Shown here one piece after another: positions 12,313 through 26,837 of a stretch of DNA of 64,000 nucleotides. Every line of letters begins with the position of its first letter. Positions within the stretch are counted from its first letter, which is position 1. Position numbers and translations under genes: made by a program. Origin of the DNA: Strix aluco (taxonomy: Eukaryota > Chordata > Aves > Strigiformes > Strigidae); NCBI RefSeq assembly GCF_031877795.1, contig NC_133935.1:72806303-72870302 (forward strand), read 5' to 3'. The notes beneath the pieces are model-generated. The model was not told where the DNA came from, made no database searches, and worked only from the letters and a program-made list of their open reading frames with translations.

Positions 12313-15300
12313 CATCAGACAGACACACACATCTTGGAGACAAACACTTTTAACATGCCATCCCTGCAGTAACTTGCAAAGTAGATGCTTCCTCTTCTCA
12401 CTGAGTTTGGTTCCAGGATTGTGTAATCCTGGTCAATTTTGAGTTCCTTTCAAAGGCTAGGAGGGACTCAGTGACTCTCAAAGGGAGAAAAAGAGGTATC
12501 ATTCAAGGTTAAGGCTTAAATTCCCATTCTTTGTCTCCCTAGGTAAGCAATGTTTTATCGTAGCAACCTAAAATGCTTCTAGGTAGGTGTAGTACCACTT
12601 CAGCAGCAAAAAAGATAACAGACTCTGAGAATAAGTTGCCTGCAGTGCACAAACCATCAAAGTGGTCTGCAAGACCAATTTTATAATGAGCTGAAATATG
12701 ATGAAAGTCAATCTTCATCCCATGCACACCTCCAGTACCAGGTGCTGCATCACTTGACAGCTGGTACCCCACTCATTAGTGTGATCTGCTCTTGCCCTAA
12801 TGAGTCCACTGGCTTGTCAAGAGCCCTGGATCCTCTGTTATCTCAAGGATTAAATGATTGCATGCTTTTTAAAACTGCTCTCACAAGAACACAGGAAAGT
12901 AGAAAAGCGTGGCTCAAGATGATGAATTCACAGTGAAAATGTTTGCGCAATTTAATTACCTAGACATTCTCAATTTACACCTACAAGGAGATAAAACCAT
13001 AGTGAACACTTCCAAGAAACTAAATATTTTCCAAGGTTTTTTTCTTCTTTCAGCTGATTTCAACTGCCAAAACATCCCAGTTTCCCAAAGCTGGATAGTT
13101 GTAGTACGCTGTCAGCCAAGATACCCAATGTGATGCCAGTTTTTTTGATCAAGCTCAAGAATAGTTCAGCTGACAAACATCAAGATTTTCACCAGCTTTA
13201 AGCCCACAATGTTATTTCACCAAAACATGATTTTACATCAGACCAAAAGCTATTGCTGCTGCCTTTTGTCAGCAGCATGATTTTAACATGAGCAAAGTCA
13301 GTAACAACCTGTCCCCTAGTTTCACAAAAAATAAGTGGAACTTGCCAAACTGAACTTGGCATTATGCTTCAACTATGTCATGTAAAATTCTAATAAAATT
13401 GTGTTTATAAAGGTTATAGTAAATATTAATGTTATGCTAGTACAAAAGTACTACTTAGCATTTGTAAGTCTTCTCTATAATGAAATTTTGCTTTACAAAG
13501 CAATTCAGAGTCTAGGAAGAATAACTAATATAAAATAAAGTAGGTTAGAAGAATTCCCTCTCATTTTGATTTAATGGCATACAAAGCTTAGGCTCTAACT
13601 ACAATGAATTGTCTAGTATACTCTATAGTATACACTTGTTTTGAAAATATAGGATAAACAGAAAATAATTACACATGCTGATGGGTAATTTTAAACCATC
13701 TCATCATGAAAATGCACAGGTTTTTGCAGCTCTCCTAGTGTTCTTTGCCTGAGTAATAAACCAAAGATGTAACTGTTTTCCCCAGCAGTGGGATCACAAA
13801 CAAGTACTCTAAAATCTGTTTATATAAGAAAGAGAGATAAAAAGAAAAAAAAATAGTTCTTAAGGGAAAGCTTTTCAACCATTTTCCAATTAAAATCCTA
13901 GCCCTGAAACAGTTCTGAACTTAATGAGAACACTAAGGCAAGCTGTTAATTACTTTTTATTTCTGTGAAAATTGCAAGATATTTTGAGTGTAATTGGTCC
14001 AGCTCCTCTATAGTATTACTCCAAAGGCACTAGGAGGAGCTCTAATTGTTCCCCAAAAGAGACTAACTACCACCTAATAGCTGTTAAAGTAGGCCCTTTA
14101 ACGGCTAGATGTTAACGTAAAAGGTATGAAATACATCCATACCACAGAAATGTAAGTTTATTACTAGAGATAAAAAAAGACCTCCTACAGAACAAATTTT
14201 ATCAATTTTTCTTGTTATTATGGATGGCCTCTCTGTACATATTTTTTTATATTTATCTATCTATATATCTGCTCACACTGTTCATCCTATGCATACACAT
14301 TATGCGTTCCCATCCGAAGTAGAATGGTGATGGCTCCAGGTGAGTTGGCCTCCCAGGCTAATAACACATGCCTGAGTGGATATATAATGATGTACATATA
14401 TTATATACCAACTTTTTTGGTTTGGAAGAACACTATAGCTGACCAGAGGTACAAGGCAATACTTTGTAGAAACCTGGTTTAAAATAGACTTTCTTTACAC
14501 AGGGCTTTTAATAAAGTCTTTAACTCATTAGACATACATATTTAAGATGTATGGGATTAGGTACCAAAAACTGCATCACAGTTACCACCTCAGGTTATAT
14601 CTACATGGCCACAAACATCTCCCCTGGGGAACGGTTTCATTCCTACAGCACAATACAGACCACATCTACTCTGTCCACACTGCACTTGCAGTGCTCGGAA
14701 TCCATTCTACAGTCTTAGGCATCTTCCTCTCACCTGCACAATTCCTTAGTACAACACATGCATTGTGTGCACTATTTGCCTGCTCGTATCACAGAAACAG
14801 ATGACTTAAGGATGGCTCCTACCTTTGTGTAGCACTCTTTGTAATAACATCTGCACACACTGGTCTTGATACCTCTACATCCACTGCATTTGCTCTTTGT
14901 ACTCCTGCCAGAGAGCCTCTGACATCTTCTCTCTGCAGTTTGTGGGCCTGGCTTTTTCCTGCAGACAGGATCACAAGAATTGCTCCACAGATCCTAGGTT
15001 TTACTCCAGATTAAGGACCTGAGCTGCCCATTCAGGTACATGGTACCAGGCCAGCTCACCTGAGCCATCACCATTCTAGTTCTGATGGGAATGACTAATG
15101 TACACACACAGGATGAACTACAATAGGACCACAACTTTCTGGATATCAAAGAGCCTAACATGGGCTATTCAGCACAAACACACCATCTCCCAGGATGCTA
15201 TACGGCCAGAGTGAGGGTTTCCATTGCCCTCTGGGGTTATGCCATCACTAACTCATAAAGGAGGGTAGGGAAATCCATGCATGCCTGCAATGAACATGTT

Positions 15301-18300
15301 TGTGGGGGAAGATTGAGTAATCTGAGAGTTGGCTTCCCAAATATATATAACATAAGGTTGGGCGGGCCCTACCAGCCAGGGGCTCCTCAGCTGCACTGGG
15401 GCCATCAACAAGAACTATATCTCATTTGTGATCTCCCATGAGGTTCCTACCAAGGAATCAGTTGAAAAGGCTACCTTCCCATCACCCTTGGAAGATCAAT
15501 GAGAAAGATAAGTACAGCAGCTGCACTTATAACACCAAGGTCTTAAAGAATTTATCTCTTTAACAGAAAGGTAAAGCCAAGATCTTCTTCCCAGGCACAG
15601 ATACCAGCCTAAGGTTTGGCAGATACTGTGCATCTCCTTCTAATGTAATCACACAAGCACTTACTGATGCACTTCCACTAGTCTTGACCACCTGCAAGAC
15701 CTTGACCAGTGTGTGCATTTGTCACCTGACCACATGATGGCAAGCCTGAAGGTACTGAGTGAATGCCAGCAGGCCCAATCCCAGGTGCAGCTTCTTCCCC
15801 AAATATGCAGAAGTTCTGCAGTAGGCCCTGGAATAGTTCCCTGAAGGAAATTACTACAATGTTGAATTGAAAGGTCAGTGCCATCAAGTGAAGAGCCATT
15901 TGCACACAACTCAAATGCTGAAACAGGCAGGTGTCAAAAGCAGAAAAACAAAGTTTCAGGGGCCAGCTCCAGACATAATTTGCACCTTGAAGATTAAAAA
16001 CTCTGCAGTTGGCATTAGTAACAGTCTGACAGCCATGAAATCCATAGAGAATCCTGACAGTCCTGAGGAAATTATATTTCTGCCTACATTCAGAGACAGA
16101 AGACATTGCTATACAGATCTGTGGTTAAAGAAACAGAATTTTTAAAAAAATGGCCTGGGCAGTCGTTATAGCCTGGACCAATTCTTCGGCCCTGAGCTTA
16201 TGCTCATACAGCTGAACAGGCTTCTCCCACCAAAAACGGCCTCATTCATATCACCCATTGGGAACAGTCCTTCGCCTTCATCAGCACCTATCCATGACAA
16301 GGCCAGGGAGTTTGCCTGCAATTAGCTGACTCTGATCAACTGCAAAACAGTTAAAGGAGTTCTTGAGTCTGGCTAATGAAGAAAGGAGAGAGGAGGAAGA
16401 GCATGAGCTTGGGAGGCAGACTGAGCCAACACAGTACATACAAGAGTCAGAGAAGCACTTCAGGCTCTCTATGTGAACAGCAGAAGAACAAGAAGTTCAG
16501 ATATTGACTGAGAAGACAGTGCATCCTAGTAGGGACTGTGTGCCAGTCCCAAAGAGAGACATCCCCCATTATGTAGTTTGGGCTTAAAAAGTACACAGCT
16601 GAAAAGTTTTATGGGCTTTAGCAGCTACAGCTGTGATTTATGAGGAAAAAATACCATCAGAACTGAACTGCTGAGTGACCTGACCAGAAGCCAAGTCTGT
16701 TCACATGAAAGAGTCTGGAAAGTTCAAGGGCCAACAAGAAGATACAGAATCACCAGACTACAGACATTCCTCAGCCTTAGTCTTCACTTCATCCTGTACA
16801 CAGCAGGACATCAGCACAGGAGAAGTGAGTGCTGTGCTCCCATTGCAGCGACGCATCAAGGGGCAGGAACTACTGGCCTGTGCCAGCCAGGGAAAGCTCT
16901 GGTGGTGAGACCGGATCATTCACAGCATGGAGTTCATGGCCCTAAAACAGGCTCTTTCAAAAAAGTTAAGAGGTTATATTATGTCAACCTGAGGTGCCAA
17001 TAACCAACATTTCTGTGCTGAAAAGGGTCCAGCTAATATGTTCCCATGCAAGATGGCTTCCCAGTGAGCTACAGGTTGAGCATTCTCTACCAAACTAGAA
17101 AATCCCATCAGAAGGATGGTGATGCTCAAGTTCAACACCCATAGGCTTCAGCCACTGTGGATATTTGAGAAAACTCAGAAGCATTTAGATGACTTGATAG
17201 TACATATGCACATTAGCAAAACTCCGATCCATTAGCTTCTGTCAATTAGATAGGACAGGTGGTATTTAATCTGTTTTAGAAACTGATTTGCTAATAACAG
17301 AATGAAGCAGACTGATGCTGACCAATAGAGCCCTGCAGTGGATATTTATAGTTCTTTAATGGAATTGGAAAAAAGTCAGTGCTATTAAGGAAATAAAAAG
17401 CAATTGTTATTAGGACTATGAATCATGACTTTGGTAACTGAAGGAACTTTAAAACACATTGGACAAGTAGAGCAATAGGTTTTATTTACAAAAATTTTCA
17501 TTAGTAGCAACTCTGGAGCTACCATGCATTGATTTGTTTTCCACAAATAACTCTAGAAACATCCTAGTAACTATAGACCATAACACTCAATATTCACCAT
17601 TCTCAACTTGAAACCAGAAAGTTGAAACAGATACTTGAGTGATATAAGTCACACTTGTGCAGACTCCATGCTTAAAGGCATTCCACTAGTGGCAGAAGTC
17701 ACATCCTCAGAGTGCAGCTTGAAGTGACAAAGGATTGAGAAGTCAAGGATCATCTCAGTGTTCACACAGTGATCCATGATCTCAGCAAGATTCTGTTAAT
17801 TATGTTGAGAAATTAATGCCCAGGGCCAAAAGCGAACCGGAGCCCACATATTGCAGTTTTGGTGCTTGAGTGGAATGCCAGCCAGGAATGACATGCCTGA
17901 AGTCAGGACCACCTTCTGATATTTGGCTGAGAGGCAAACAGCACTAAAGGAAATGCAAGTGGTGGGACTCTGTGGTGCGTCCCTAAGTCTTGGTTGCTTC
18001 AGTCATAAGAAGTCCTCCATTCTTCATTCAGCTTTTGAACAGCATTTTTCATTTTCTAATCTCAGGATTATCTTTGAAACTCAGTCTCTTGTGTAAACTT
18101 GGAACCTGGATGCCTCATCTGAGCCTGTGACAACCTTCCAATCAAGATACTAAATGTTTCAAACCATATGTAATGCAGAGAGACTGCTTTTCTTTAAACA
18201 GGCATGTTTGCTACCATTGCTGCTTGGAAGAGCGCCACACATCTGGGCACTGCTCCACCTACACATAGCTCAAGTCTCACAATCTTTAGAGAGCACTGTC

Positions 18301-21300
18301 AATAGCACTGTCTATAGAACAACTGGCATAGAGATCAGCTTGAAGAGGGCAGCCCAGTCAATAACTCTAATTCTGAAAAAGAATTTAATCTCCAACTGTT
18401 GTAGTGTCCGTTTTTGGAATTTGCAGCACAGATCCAATCACCTCGATGTCAAAAGATGGGCTCTGAGACATCCCATCCTGCACTGAGTGTAAGAGAAGCT
18501 TATGAGTACAATGAAATGCCAACATCTGTGCCCACCATGGCTGCATCATTCTCCATGTATCCATTCAAAGGCCAAGACATAAACATTTTCTTTCCTCGGT
18601 CCAGCTATGTCAAGACAATGTCCTCCTCCTCCTCTGCTAGGAGTCCTTGAAGTAGTTAATCTGATGAACATCTACAAATTCAAGTTTAACTATACTCAGT
18701 AGACACTATCCCAATCTACACTTCCAATAATCCCGAAAATACCTGCCCAGGAAGAGTTAGCCCTCCAAGGCAAGTAAGCTCTTCTTTACATACCTTGGAG
18801 TCAGTGGATATACTCCACAATTCTTACAGCCTACTGATTTCACACTTGTAGATCTGGTTTTTCAGCCTGGAAGAACATGGCCATCCTCAGAAGTCAGGAG
18901 TTAACACATGTCAATGGGTGATGCAAATTTTTATTTTGTCAGCCGAACTGTCATCTGTGGTAGCACACAGCAGAGCTGAGGAAGCAGAGAAACAGCACTT
19001 CTCTAAAGAAAGACTTCATATGTATTGGATGCTTGTGACACTAGGCAAGAGCTGGAGGAAAGGAATTAGAATTGCCTTGTGGTTTCAAAGCTGTCACACA
19101 AAACTGAATTTTAGGCAGGGGAATTTAAGAATGGGAAAGATAAAGTGAGCTGTTTGTAGGCAGGTCAAAGGATAACACTCAGAATATCAACAGTATGAAG
19201 TTGTATAAAATGACAGCCTTTGCCTCCATCTGTCCAAACAGATTTCTGTGTTGAGTTTGGTTTTGACAGGGAATAGTGATTAAAGAGCTCAGACATGAAC
19301 TCCAGTATTGAAACATCTTCTTTAAGTCCAGAGCTGCACTTGAAGTCTGTTGATGAGAAGAGGATAGCCTTTCCTTCCAGAATGTCATTGCACCGTTCTT
19401 TGAAACCAAAACTTGCTGCAGCTGACAGTACCACATTCACGCATACAAATCTAGTTAAAAAGCCCAATTGTATGAGTTTTTTATGTTGACTATTCATGTA
19501 TTCAGTAACAACCAGGGACTCTGTCTGCTGAACTAGTGACGTTCAGTAGCAGTTTCTGGACTTCAATAGCAGTTTTCATGTTATCACACTTACCCACTGC
19601 AACTTGAACTGCTCAGCACCGATACAACTTGTCACGTGTCAGTTATTTTCAAGCATTATCAATAATCTCACACTACTTAGACTGTGTTTCAGTGTTGCTT
19701 GTTTCCTGCTTCAACTCACAAGACAGAGCTGCTTCTCAACTTTCATTTTATATATTGGCTGGCCCAAACATCATGGCTTCAGCCACGAAGATGGTTACTG
19801 CAAGCTTTATCCTGATGTCTGGTGTGCAATATGGCACAAAGATGGCAGCATAAACCTGTCTAAAATGATATAACATCACAGCAGCTTTACAGGAGTACTA
19901 CAAGAGTATAAATGACATAAAACAGCTTTAAGAACAGCATAAAAGACAAGGTCTTCAAGACAGTCAACACAACCTTGTAGGTGTTCTACCTGGGCTTCTC
20001 ATCAACAATTTCATGTATCAATAAGTTCAATTTAAGTAATGCCATAACGTTTTATTGTTTGCTGTTACATCTGCAGGAAATAAAGGAAGATTTTCTTTTT
20101 TGAGCATTTCATATTACACATTAAGTAGCTGCTGAATTTTGGCATTGACTGGATCATGTCCATCAATTTGCCCTACACACAGCAGTCACAGTTCCCACAT
20201 CCTTCAAATTATACTTGGTGAAAAGTTATATAATTAGATTCTGTTCAATCATTGTTAGGATTCTGGATATCTTTACACCATCTTTTTCTTTTGTACAGTA
20301 GACAAAAACATTAAATAACTTCAAATTAGTGCTTGACCATTTATTTAGTGTAAAACCATTGTTTTTCTATTTTTCCAGACTGTGGTGGCCTCTGTCATGT
20401 CACCAAGTTGTTAGCTATTTCCATTTTGCCTTGGACTCCCCACAATAATATTTGTACCTAACCTCATGTGCTTATGAGTTGAGATGGTTGACATCTTCAC
20501 AGGCTAGATGTCAAGCAGTCCTTACTCGCATACCTTCACAAGAAGACAACTCTCACATAGTTACCATCATTATATTGCCACTATTCAAGATACCAAAAGC
20601 CACATAATCACTGAACGGAGATAGCTGTAAATTTCTAGATTTATGCAAGCGTTAGGAATCACGTCCATTAAGGACTGTCATCCTTAACCAGCTAGTAGCT
20701 CTGGAGAAAGTGCAATAAGCAGAACATGTCCACATGAAGCCATTAGCAAACTACAAAGCTACAACATACTGTTTATACTATTCTTACAGAGGCAGGAAAT
20801 TAGCCTCGCCAGGAGAAACTTTGAAAGTTTTCTATAAATAACACTGATTCTCCAGGAAGCAAGGATGAGAAAAAGGCTGAGTGCTGAAACACCTGTTCTG
20901 AATTCAACCTCAAATACATTTCACCTTATCAGAGATAGAAGTCTCTGTACTGCTAGTGCAAACATCAGTCTTTTGTACTGATACACTTTTACACAGAATT
21001 CTGCCTCAGTGCATAGCCATCATTAATATTACTGGCATTTCAGATCAAAAAGGTGCTTTAGGCATAACCAGCTATGCTCGAAATATCTCCTCACCCCTTC
21101 AGATGAGTACAAGAGTGGAGAATAACACAGTCAATAAGCAAAGGGCATGGGGTGATGTGAAAGGAAGGGATCACAAAACCAACAATATGAAGCTTAGACG
21201 GGGTCACCTCCAGCATGTACAGGTAAAGCAAGGAAGTGGCTGCAAGGCACCATTATGGAGAAATTCCGAAAACCCTTTTTAGTAAGTCAGCATGCTGGAG

Positions 21301-21309
21301 TGCCTCACT
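12313..21309. other. 9 kb intergenic stretch, no element recognised
   Basis: No CR1, LTR, DNA transposon or host exon is recognisable here. The first 2 kb are very AT-rich. From about 14.5 to 19.5 kb the base composition is more balanced and open frames are somewhat longer (142 codons at 15678-16106 minus; 110 codons at 18154-18486 plus and 19165-19497 minus). None of these matches a family I know. An old, unrecognisable retroelement or pseudogene could be hidden here; this is inference only. Confidence 0.4.
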
Positions 21310-22421
21310 GAAGCGCCTCTATGCTACTGCACACAGTGTAGAGAATAAATGTGATGAGTTATAGATCTGTGTGTAGTTGCAGGGCTATGATCTCATTGGG
21401 ATCGCAGAGATGTGGTGGGATGGCTTCCATGACTGGATTGTTGAAATGGAGGGATCCCCTGGAAGACGAGGGAGCAGTTAATCCTGGAAACCATTTCCAA
21501 GCACATGAAAGAAGACAATCATCAGGAAGAGTCAACATGGATTCGCCAAGGGCAAGCCATACTTGACAAACTCGATAACCTTCTATAATGAAATGACTAG
21601 TCTGGTAGACAAGAGGAGAGCAGTGGATACAGTCTACCTAGACTTTAGTGAGGCTTTCAAAACTGTCTGCCACAAGATTCTCATAGAGAAGTTGTTGATG
21701 TATGGGCTAGATGAGCAGACATGGAAGTGGACTGAAAACTGGCTGGATGACCAGGCCCAGAGGGTGGTGATCAATGGCATGAAGTCTAGCTGGAAGCCAG
21801 TAAATACCAATGTACCCCAGGGGTCAATACTGGGTCTAATCCTGTTTACCATCTTCATTAATGATCTAGCTGCTGGTGCAGAGTGTACCCTCAGCAAGTT
21901 TATAAATGACACAAAACTGGGAGCAGTGGCAGATATACCAGGCAGTTGTGCTGCCACCCAGAGGGACCTTGACAAGCTGGAGAAATGGGCTGACAGGAAC
22001 CTCATGAATTCAATAAGACATGCAAAGTCCTGCACCTGGGGAGGAAAAATCCCATGCACCAGTACATGCCAGGGTCCACCCAGCTGGAAAGCAGCTTTCA
22101 TAAAATGACCTGAAGGGAGTGTGTAAAGAGGATGAAGCCAAACTCTTTCCAGCTGTGCCCAGTGACAGGACCAGAGGCAATGGGCACAAACCGAAACACA
22201 GGTGATATCATTTGAACATCAGGAAACACTTTTTCACTGTGAGGGCAACTGACCACTGGCACAGGTTGCCCAGAGAGGTGGTAGAATCTCCCTCCTTGGA
22301 GATATACAAAAGTCTGGTCATGGTCCTGGGCAACCAGCTCTAGGTGGCCATGCTTGAGCAGGGTCGGTGGACCAGATGACCTCCAAAGGTGCCTTCCAAT
22401 CTCAACCATTTTATGATACCG
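21310..22421 (+). mobile_element. CR1 LINE relic with internal endonuclease-RT deletion
   Basis: A diverged CR1 copy. At 21318-21440 one frame reads like the start of the ORF2 endonuclease domain (LYATAHSVENK, then GYDLIGIAEMWWD and HDWIVEMEG). From about 21480 it jumps straight into reverse-transcriptase sequence (NHFQAHERRQSSGRVN in one frame, then the open frame 21563-22108), so the C-terminal endonuclease and N-terminal RT are deleted. The RT keeps YLDFSEAF and NVPQGSILG, but the catalytic FADD motif has become FIND (21899-21910). After the frame breaks near 22100 the nucleotide match continues through the 3' end to about 22420. It belongs to an older subfamily than the copy at 10.7 kb. 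Confidence 0.9.
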
Positions 22422-24844
22422 TATTTATTGGTTCCCACATTGCTTCCCCCTCAGCTTCACTGAGCCACTGGGACTATTTCTCATTGTAGTTATACCTTCC
22501 ATTTCCTCAGCTACACAGATATTTTGGTACAAGTTTCTCCCTAGCATTTGCACAGTAAAGTCCTGAGTGTCAGATTACAGCACCACACAAATGAGTAATG
22601 ACAGACCTGCCAGATGTCAAGGTTTGGTCTGAGCAGTCCAAGCTTCAACACTGCTTCCAGGAATTATCATCTCAGGGACCTCCTGAGCCAGAAGTGAATC
22701 TTTGTGTTTAATAGTCATTGACATATTCATTAATCCAATCATTTTGGAACACATGTAAGTCTTTAGCATCCACAATGTCCTCTGACGAGCAGTTCCACAG
22801 CTAAATAGCATGTTATGATGAATTATATTTTGCATTTGTTTTGAACCTACCACGGGCTAGGTGGCTTTGACACCTACTAATCCTTGCACAGAACAAGGAT
22901 GGAAGAAGTTCCCTATGCAGTTTGTGCCACTCACAGCTTTATACATGCATAACCCAGATCAGTTCTCTCTTTGAGACCAAAGAGCATGGAGGAGGATTCA
23001 GCAAACTGTTCCTCTTACAAGAATCATTCCATTCCTTGATCAGAAAATCAGCCATCTACTAAATAGAACATTTCCAATGTTACTATATTCTTCTTGAGAT
23101 AAGAGGACCAATTATAAAATGTTCAAGATGTCAGTATACCATAGATTTATACAGTAACATATCCATTTAGTAATGAACAGTTCAAGAAAGAAAAGAGCAC
23201 AAGCAAAGGATGTTGCTGAGAGAGGATGATGTTAATTGCATCTACTAAGCTTCACAATGGAGCATGATGGCTTTAGAGCTGTGAATAAGCCTGGGAAATG
23301 CAACATTTCTACACAAGGCAGTGAAAAGGACTCTTGTGACAGAAACAGCAGCTGCAAAGAGAGGAACAAGTAGCATCCACAGAATTTGTTTTAACTGTTC
23401 ATGAGATAAGTCATAGCCACAGTGTTGATGTGCAAGACCATGGAAACAAAAGTTACAGCTGCAATATTCAATGTCTTTTCCACTGTGTGTACAATAAAAT
23501 GTGAACATAGAAAGACTGAGTGAATTTTTTGTCCTCCATACAGACAAAAACTGTATTATAGTCCTTTTTCATCAGCAGATACATCAAACAAGACCAAGGA
23601 ACTTGGTTTCTCAGTTACTTACTCTCATAAACAAGAATGTGAAAAGCCTCCAGATTTTTAGGAAGACATTCATAAAACCTCTTTGACTATACCACAGCAC
23701 ACAGGCATATGCCATTTACAAAAATGCTGGCTACTCTGGTCTGTAGCATTATTAAGTTTGCCTAAAATTTGGCAACCACTCAAAATTTGCTTATCCTGAC
23801 TGCACAAGAAAGGCTCTTCTCATAAAATTTCCACATTTCTTGTATTTTCAGGCTGCTACCTTCATCAGTTCTATGCTTTCACTGTTTGCCAAAGCAATTG
23901 AAGCCTGAAAAAAGGCATGTTTCGTGGTAACTATCTCCAAAACAAGTTCATATTATTCAAAGATGTATTCATCATCAGGAAATGCAGACCTGACAGCAAA
24001 TACATGGTGCATGAAGCTCTTCCAAATAAACAATGATTTTAATTTGCTAAAGATAGCTCAACATATTATGGCAATATCAGGAAGCAATACTCACACTGAT
24101 TATTTTCAGCAGCATCTGTAAGCAATGTGCACACTGAGCATTTTTGCCCTAATGAACCCTTCCAGGTCTAATACAAGAAGTAGAATGAAAAATTAAGTTC
24201 TCAAAACAGAACCGTGCTTAAACCAAAACCTCAGGTTCACTTCTGATGTTTACAGAAGAAGTGAAAAACCAATGCAAGGGTGAACAATAAATACAAGGCT
24301 AAATACAGTGATTATTGCAGTGAGTGTAGTAAGGCTGATGAATGAGGATGAATTGCATCAACTTTTTTGTTAGCCCTCTCTGCACTAACAGGATAATGCA
24401 GATATGCTAACATGGCACGTGTAAGTCTCAACTGTGAATTTTTCAATTAGCAAATAAAAAAGAAACAATAATAATTTTGCTATCAATAGCAGATGTTAGG
24501 TATTTTTTAAATTCTTGAAGAGAAGCAATCTGACAGAAACAATGATAATGGCAAATTACTGTCATCATAAATATTCTATTAAAGTTTCTTGCAGCCCTAG
24601 CCTTGTAAAACCTTATACTTGAATTCTGAGCTTTTTCTTTTTTTTTTTTTTTTGACTCTATCTGAATTTAGGAAGTATATGGTTTATATATAGATTTGGA
24701 CAATCTAGACTGTTAGCCCACAGCCCACCAGTTGTGCACACAACTGGTGTTCTGCTAACTAAGTTTTATTTGCAGCAACAAAGAGATCTGTCGTATATTG
24801 ATTTAACCTTAACAAGTTCAGGCATATTTGTTTTTTGAGATTTC
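22422..24844. other. Intergenic DNA, no gene recognised
   Basis: AT-rich sequence without recognisable genes or interspersed repeats. Open frames reach 100 codons (23245-23547 minus) but look random. A run of 16 T lies at 24638-24653, just before the next CR1. Confidence 0.5.
24638..24653 (+). repeat. Homopolymer T16
   Basis: Uninterrupted run of 16 T, preceded by TTTTTC. It could be the antisense of an old poly(A) tail, but no retroposed body is recognisable beside it. Confidence 0.9.
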
Positions 24845-26041
24845 TGGCTTCACAAAGGGCTAATTGTGCCTGAATAATCTGGTAGCCTTCTACAATGGAG
24901 TGACAGTATCAACGGACAAGCGAAGAGCAACTTACGTACCTACCTTGACTTCTGCAAGACCTTTGACACAGTCCCACACAACATTCTTGTCTCTAAATTG
25001 GAGACATGGACTCTTCTATAGATAAGGAATTGGCTGGATGGCCACGTCCAAACAGTTGCCGTCAACAGCTCAATGTCCAAATGGAGATCAGTAACAAGAG
25101 GTATCTCTCAGGGGTCTGTGTCAGGACCAGTACTGTTCAATATCTTCACTAATGACATAGATAGTGGGATTGAGTGCATGCCAGCAAGTCTGTGGACGAC
25201 TTGCATCATGTGTGAGTGGTGCAGCTGATATCCTTGAGGGAAGGGACGGCATCTAGAGGGACTTCGACAGGCTTGAGGAATGGGCCCATGAGAGGCTCAT
25301 GAGGTTCAACAAGGCCAAGGGCAAGGTCCTGCACCTGGGTCAGGACAATCCCCAATATCAATACAGGCTGGGGGATGAATGGATTGAGAGCAGCCCTGCA
25401 GAGAAGGAGGTGGCAATAGTTGTGGATGAAAAATCAGATATGAACCAGCAATATGTGCTTGCAGCCCAGAGAGCCAATTATATCCTGGGCTGCATAAAAA
25501 GAAGCATGTCCAGCAGGTTGAGGGAGGTGATTCTCCCCCTCTGCTGAGACCCTGTGTCCAGCTGTGGAGTCCCAGCACAAGAAAGACGTGGACCTATGAG
25601 AGCAGGTCCAGAAGCGGGCCATGAAAATGATCAGAAGACTGGAGCACCTCACCTCCCCTAAGAAGAAAGGCTGTGAGATTTGTGTAGCCTAGAAAAGAGA
25701 AGTCTTTGGGGAGACCTTACTGCAGTCTTTCAGTATATAAAGAGGCCTTTTAAGAAAGATGGAGAAACTTTTTACCAGGGCCTCTAGTGACAGGACAAAG
25801 GGCAACATTTCTAAACTAGAAGAGGGTATATTTAGATTAGATATAAGGAATATATCTTTATATACTTTTACTATGAGGGTAGTGAGATAGTGGAACAGGT
25901 TGCCCAGAGGAGTTGTGGTTGCCCCCTCCCTGGAAGCATTCAAGGCTTGATCTAGTGGAAGGTGTCACTGCCCATAGCAAGGGGGTTGGACTAGATGATC
26001 TTTAAAGGTCCCTTCCAACCCAAACCATTCTATGATTCTAA
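24845..26041 (+). mobile_element. CR1 LINE, frame-broken, older subfamily
   Basis: A CR1 copy about 1.2 kb long covering the middle of the RT to the 3' end. Many stops and frameshifts interrupt it. The longest surviving frame (25299-25547) encodes the RFNKAKGKVLHLGQDNP ... YRLGDEWIESS ... ANYILGCIKRS stretch that follows the RT palm. The 3' part contains a block equivalent to RLPRGVV and ends with ACTAGATGATCTTTAAAGG..CCTTCCAACC..ATTCTATGATTCTA near 26041. Its 3' UTR resembles the copy at 38.26-38.87 kb and differs from the 10.7 kb subfamily. Confidence 0.92.
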
Positions 26042-26837
26042 GACAGGAGCAAATACTGAAGGACTGAAACAAGGACAGACTTCATGAGGCAATGAACATC
26101 TAACTGCTGCAGAATCTGTATCCTGGGCACAGAACAATCAATAGGGTTAGATCTCTCTATAGGTCTGTGCATCTAACAGAAGGTCACTTCTTGACTAGAG
26201 TGTATAAAAGCCTGCACTGAGTCTGGCCAAGCACAGAAATACCTGGAAGGGAGGCTATGCTCTGCACATCATACTAGTGGTAGTGTCAAATGCTTGTCCT
26301 CAGAGCAGATCTGGTAACAACTGAACCTTGAGCTATTTTCAAGCTAAATCTGGGCTAGTCTTTGAAAACTTGAGCTCTGGGACAAAGAGGGGTGACCTCC
26401 TCAATGCCACAAGAGAAATCTCCTTCCTTTCACCTAAGTGCTCCCTAACTGACCAAATAATTTTGGAATCCCTGTCCACAGGAGCACAGGTCAGAACTCA
26501 CACAAACATCCACGACTGGACACAATTCATCTCAGGATGTACAGATGTGTGCATACAATGGTGCCATAAATACCTATACAGTTACAAGTAAAATTCATGA
26601 CTTGCTATTCAAATCCAATTACTTCAGTGTTTTTGTCATTCTTTGGCCAGTGTCAATCACTGCCTGCAGTTAGTTTTGGATTATCATGTACCTGAAATTA
26701 AGTACATTTCATCCAACAGTGTTTGTAAGTAGTTTATAAGTCCTGTAAAATCAAGCTGAATTCTAAGTAGTTACTGAAAACTTTGACAGGAAAATGGGCA
26801 AGATTTGCATGTACCATGATCTGATCTGTCTGTAGCC
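26042..26837. other. Intergenic DNA, no gene recognised
   Basis: About 800 bp between two CR1 copies. One 87-codon frame (26328-26591) has no recognisable similarity. Confidence 0.5.
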
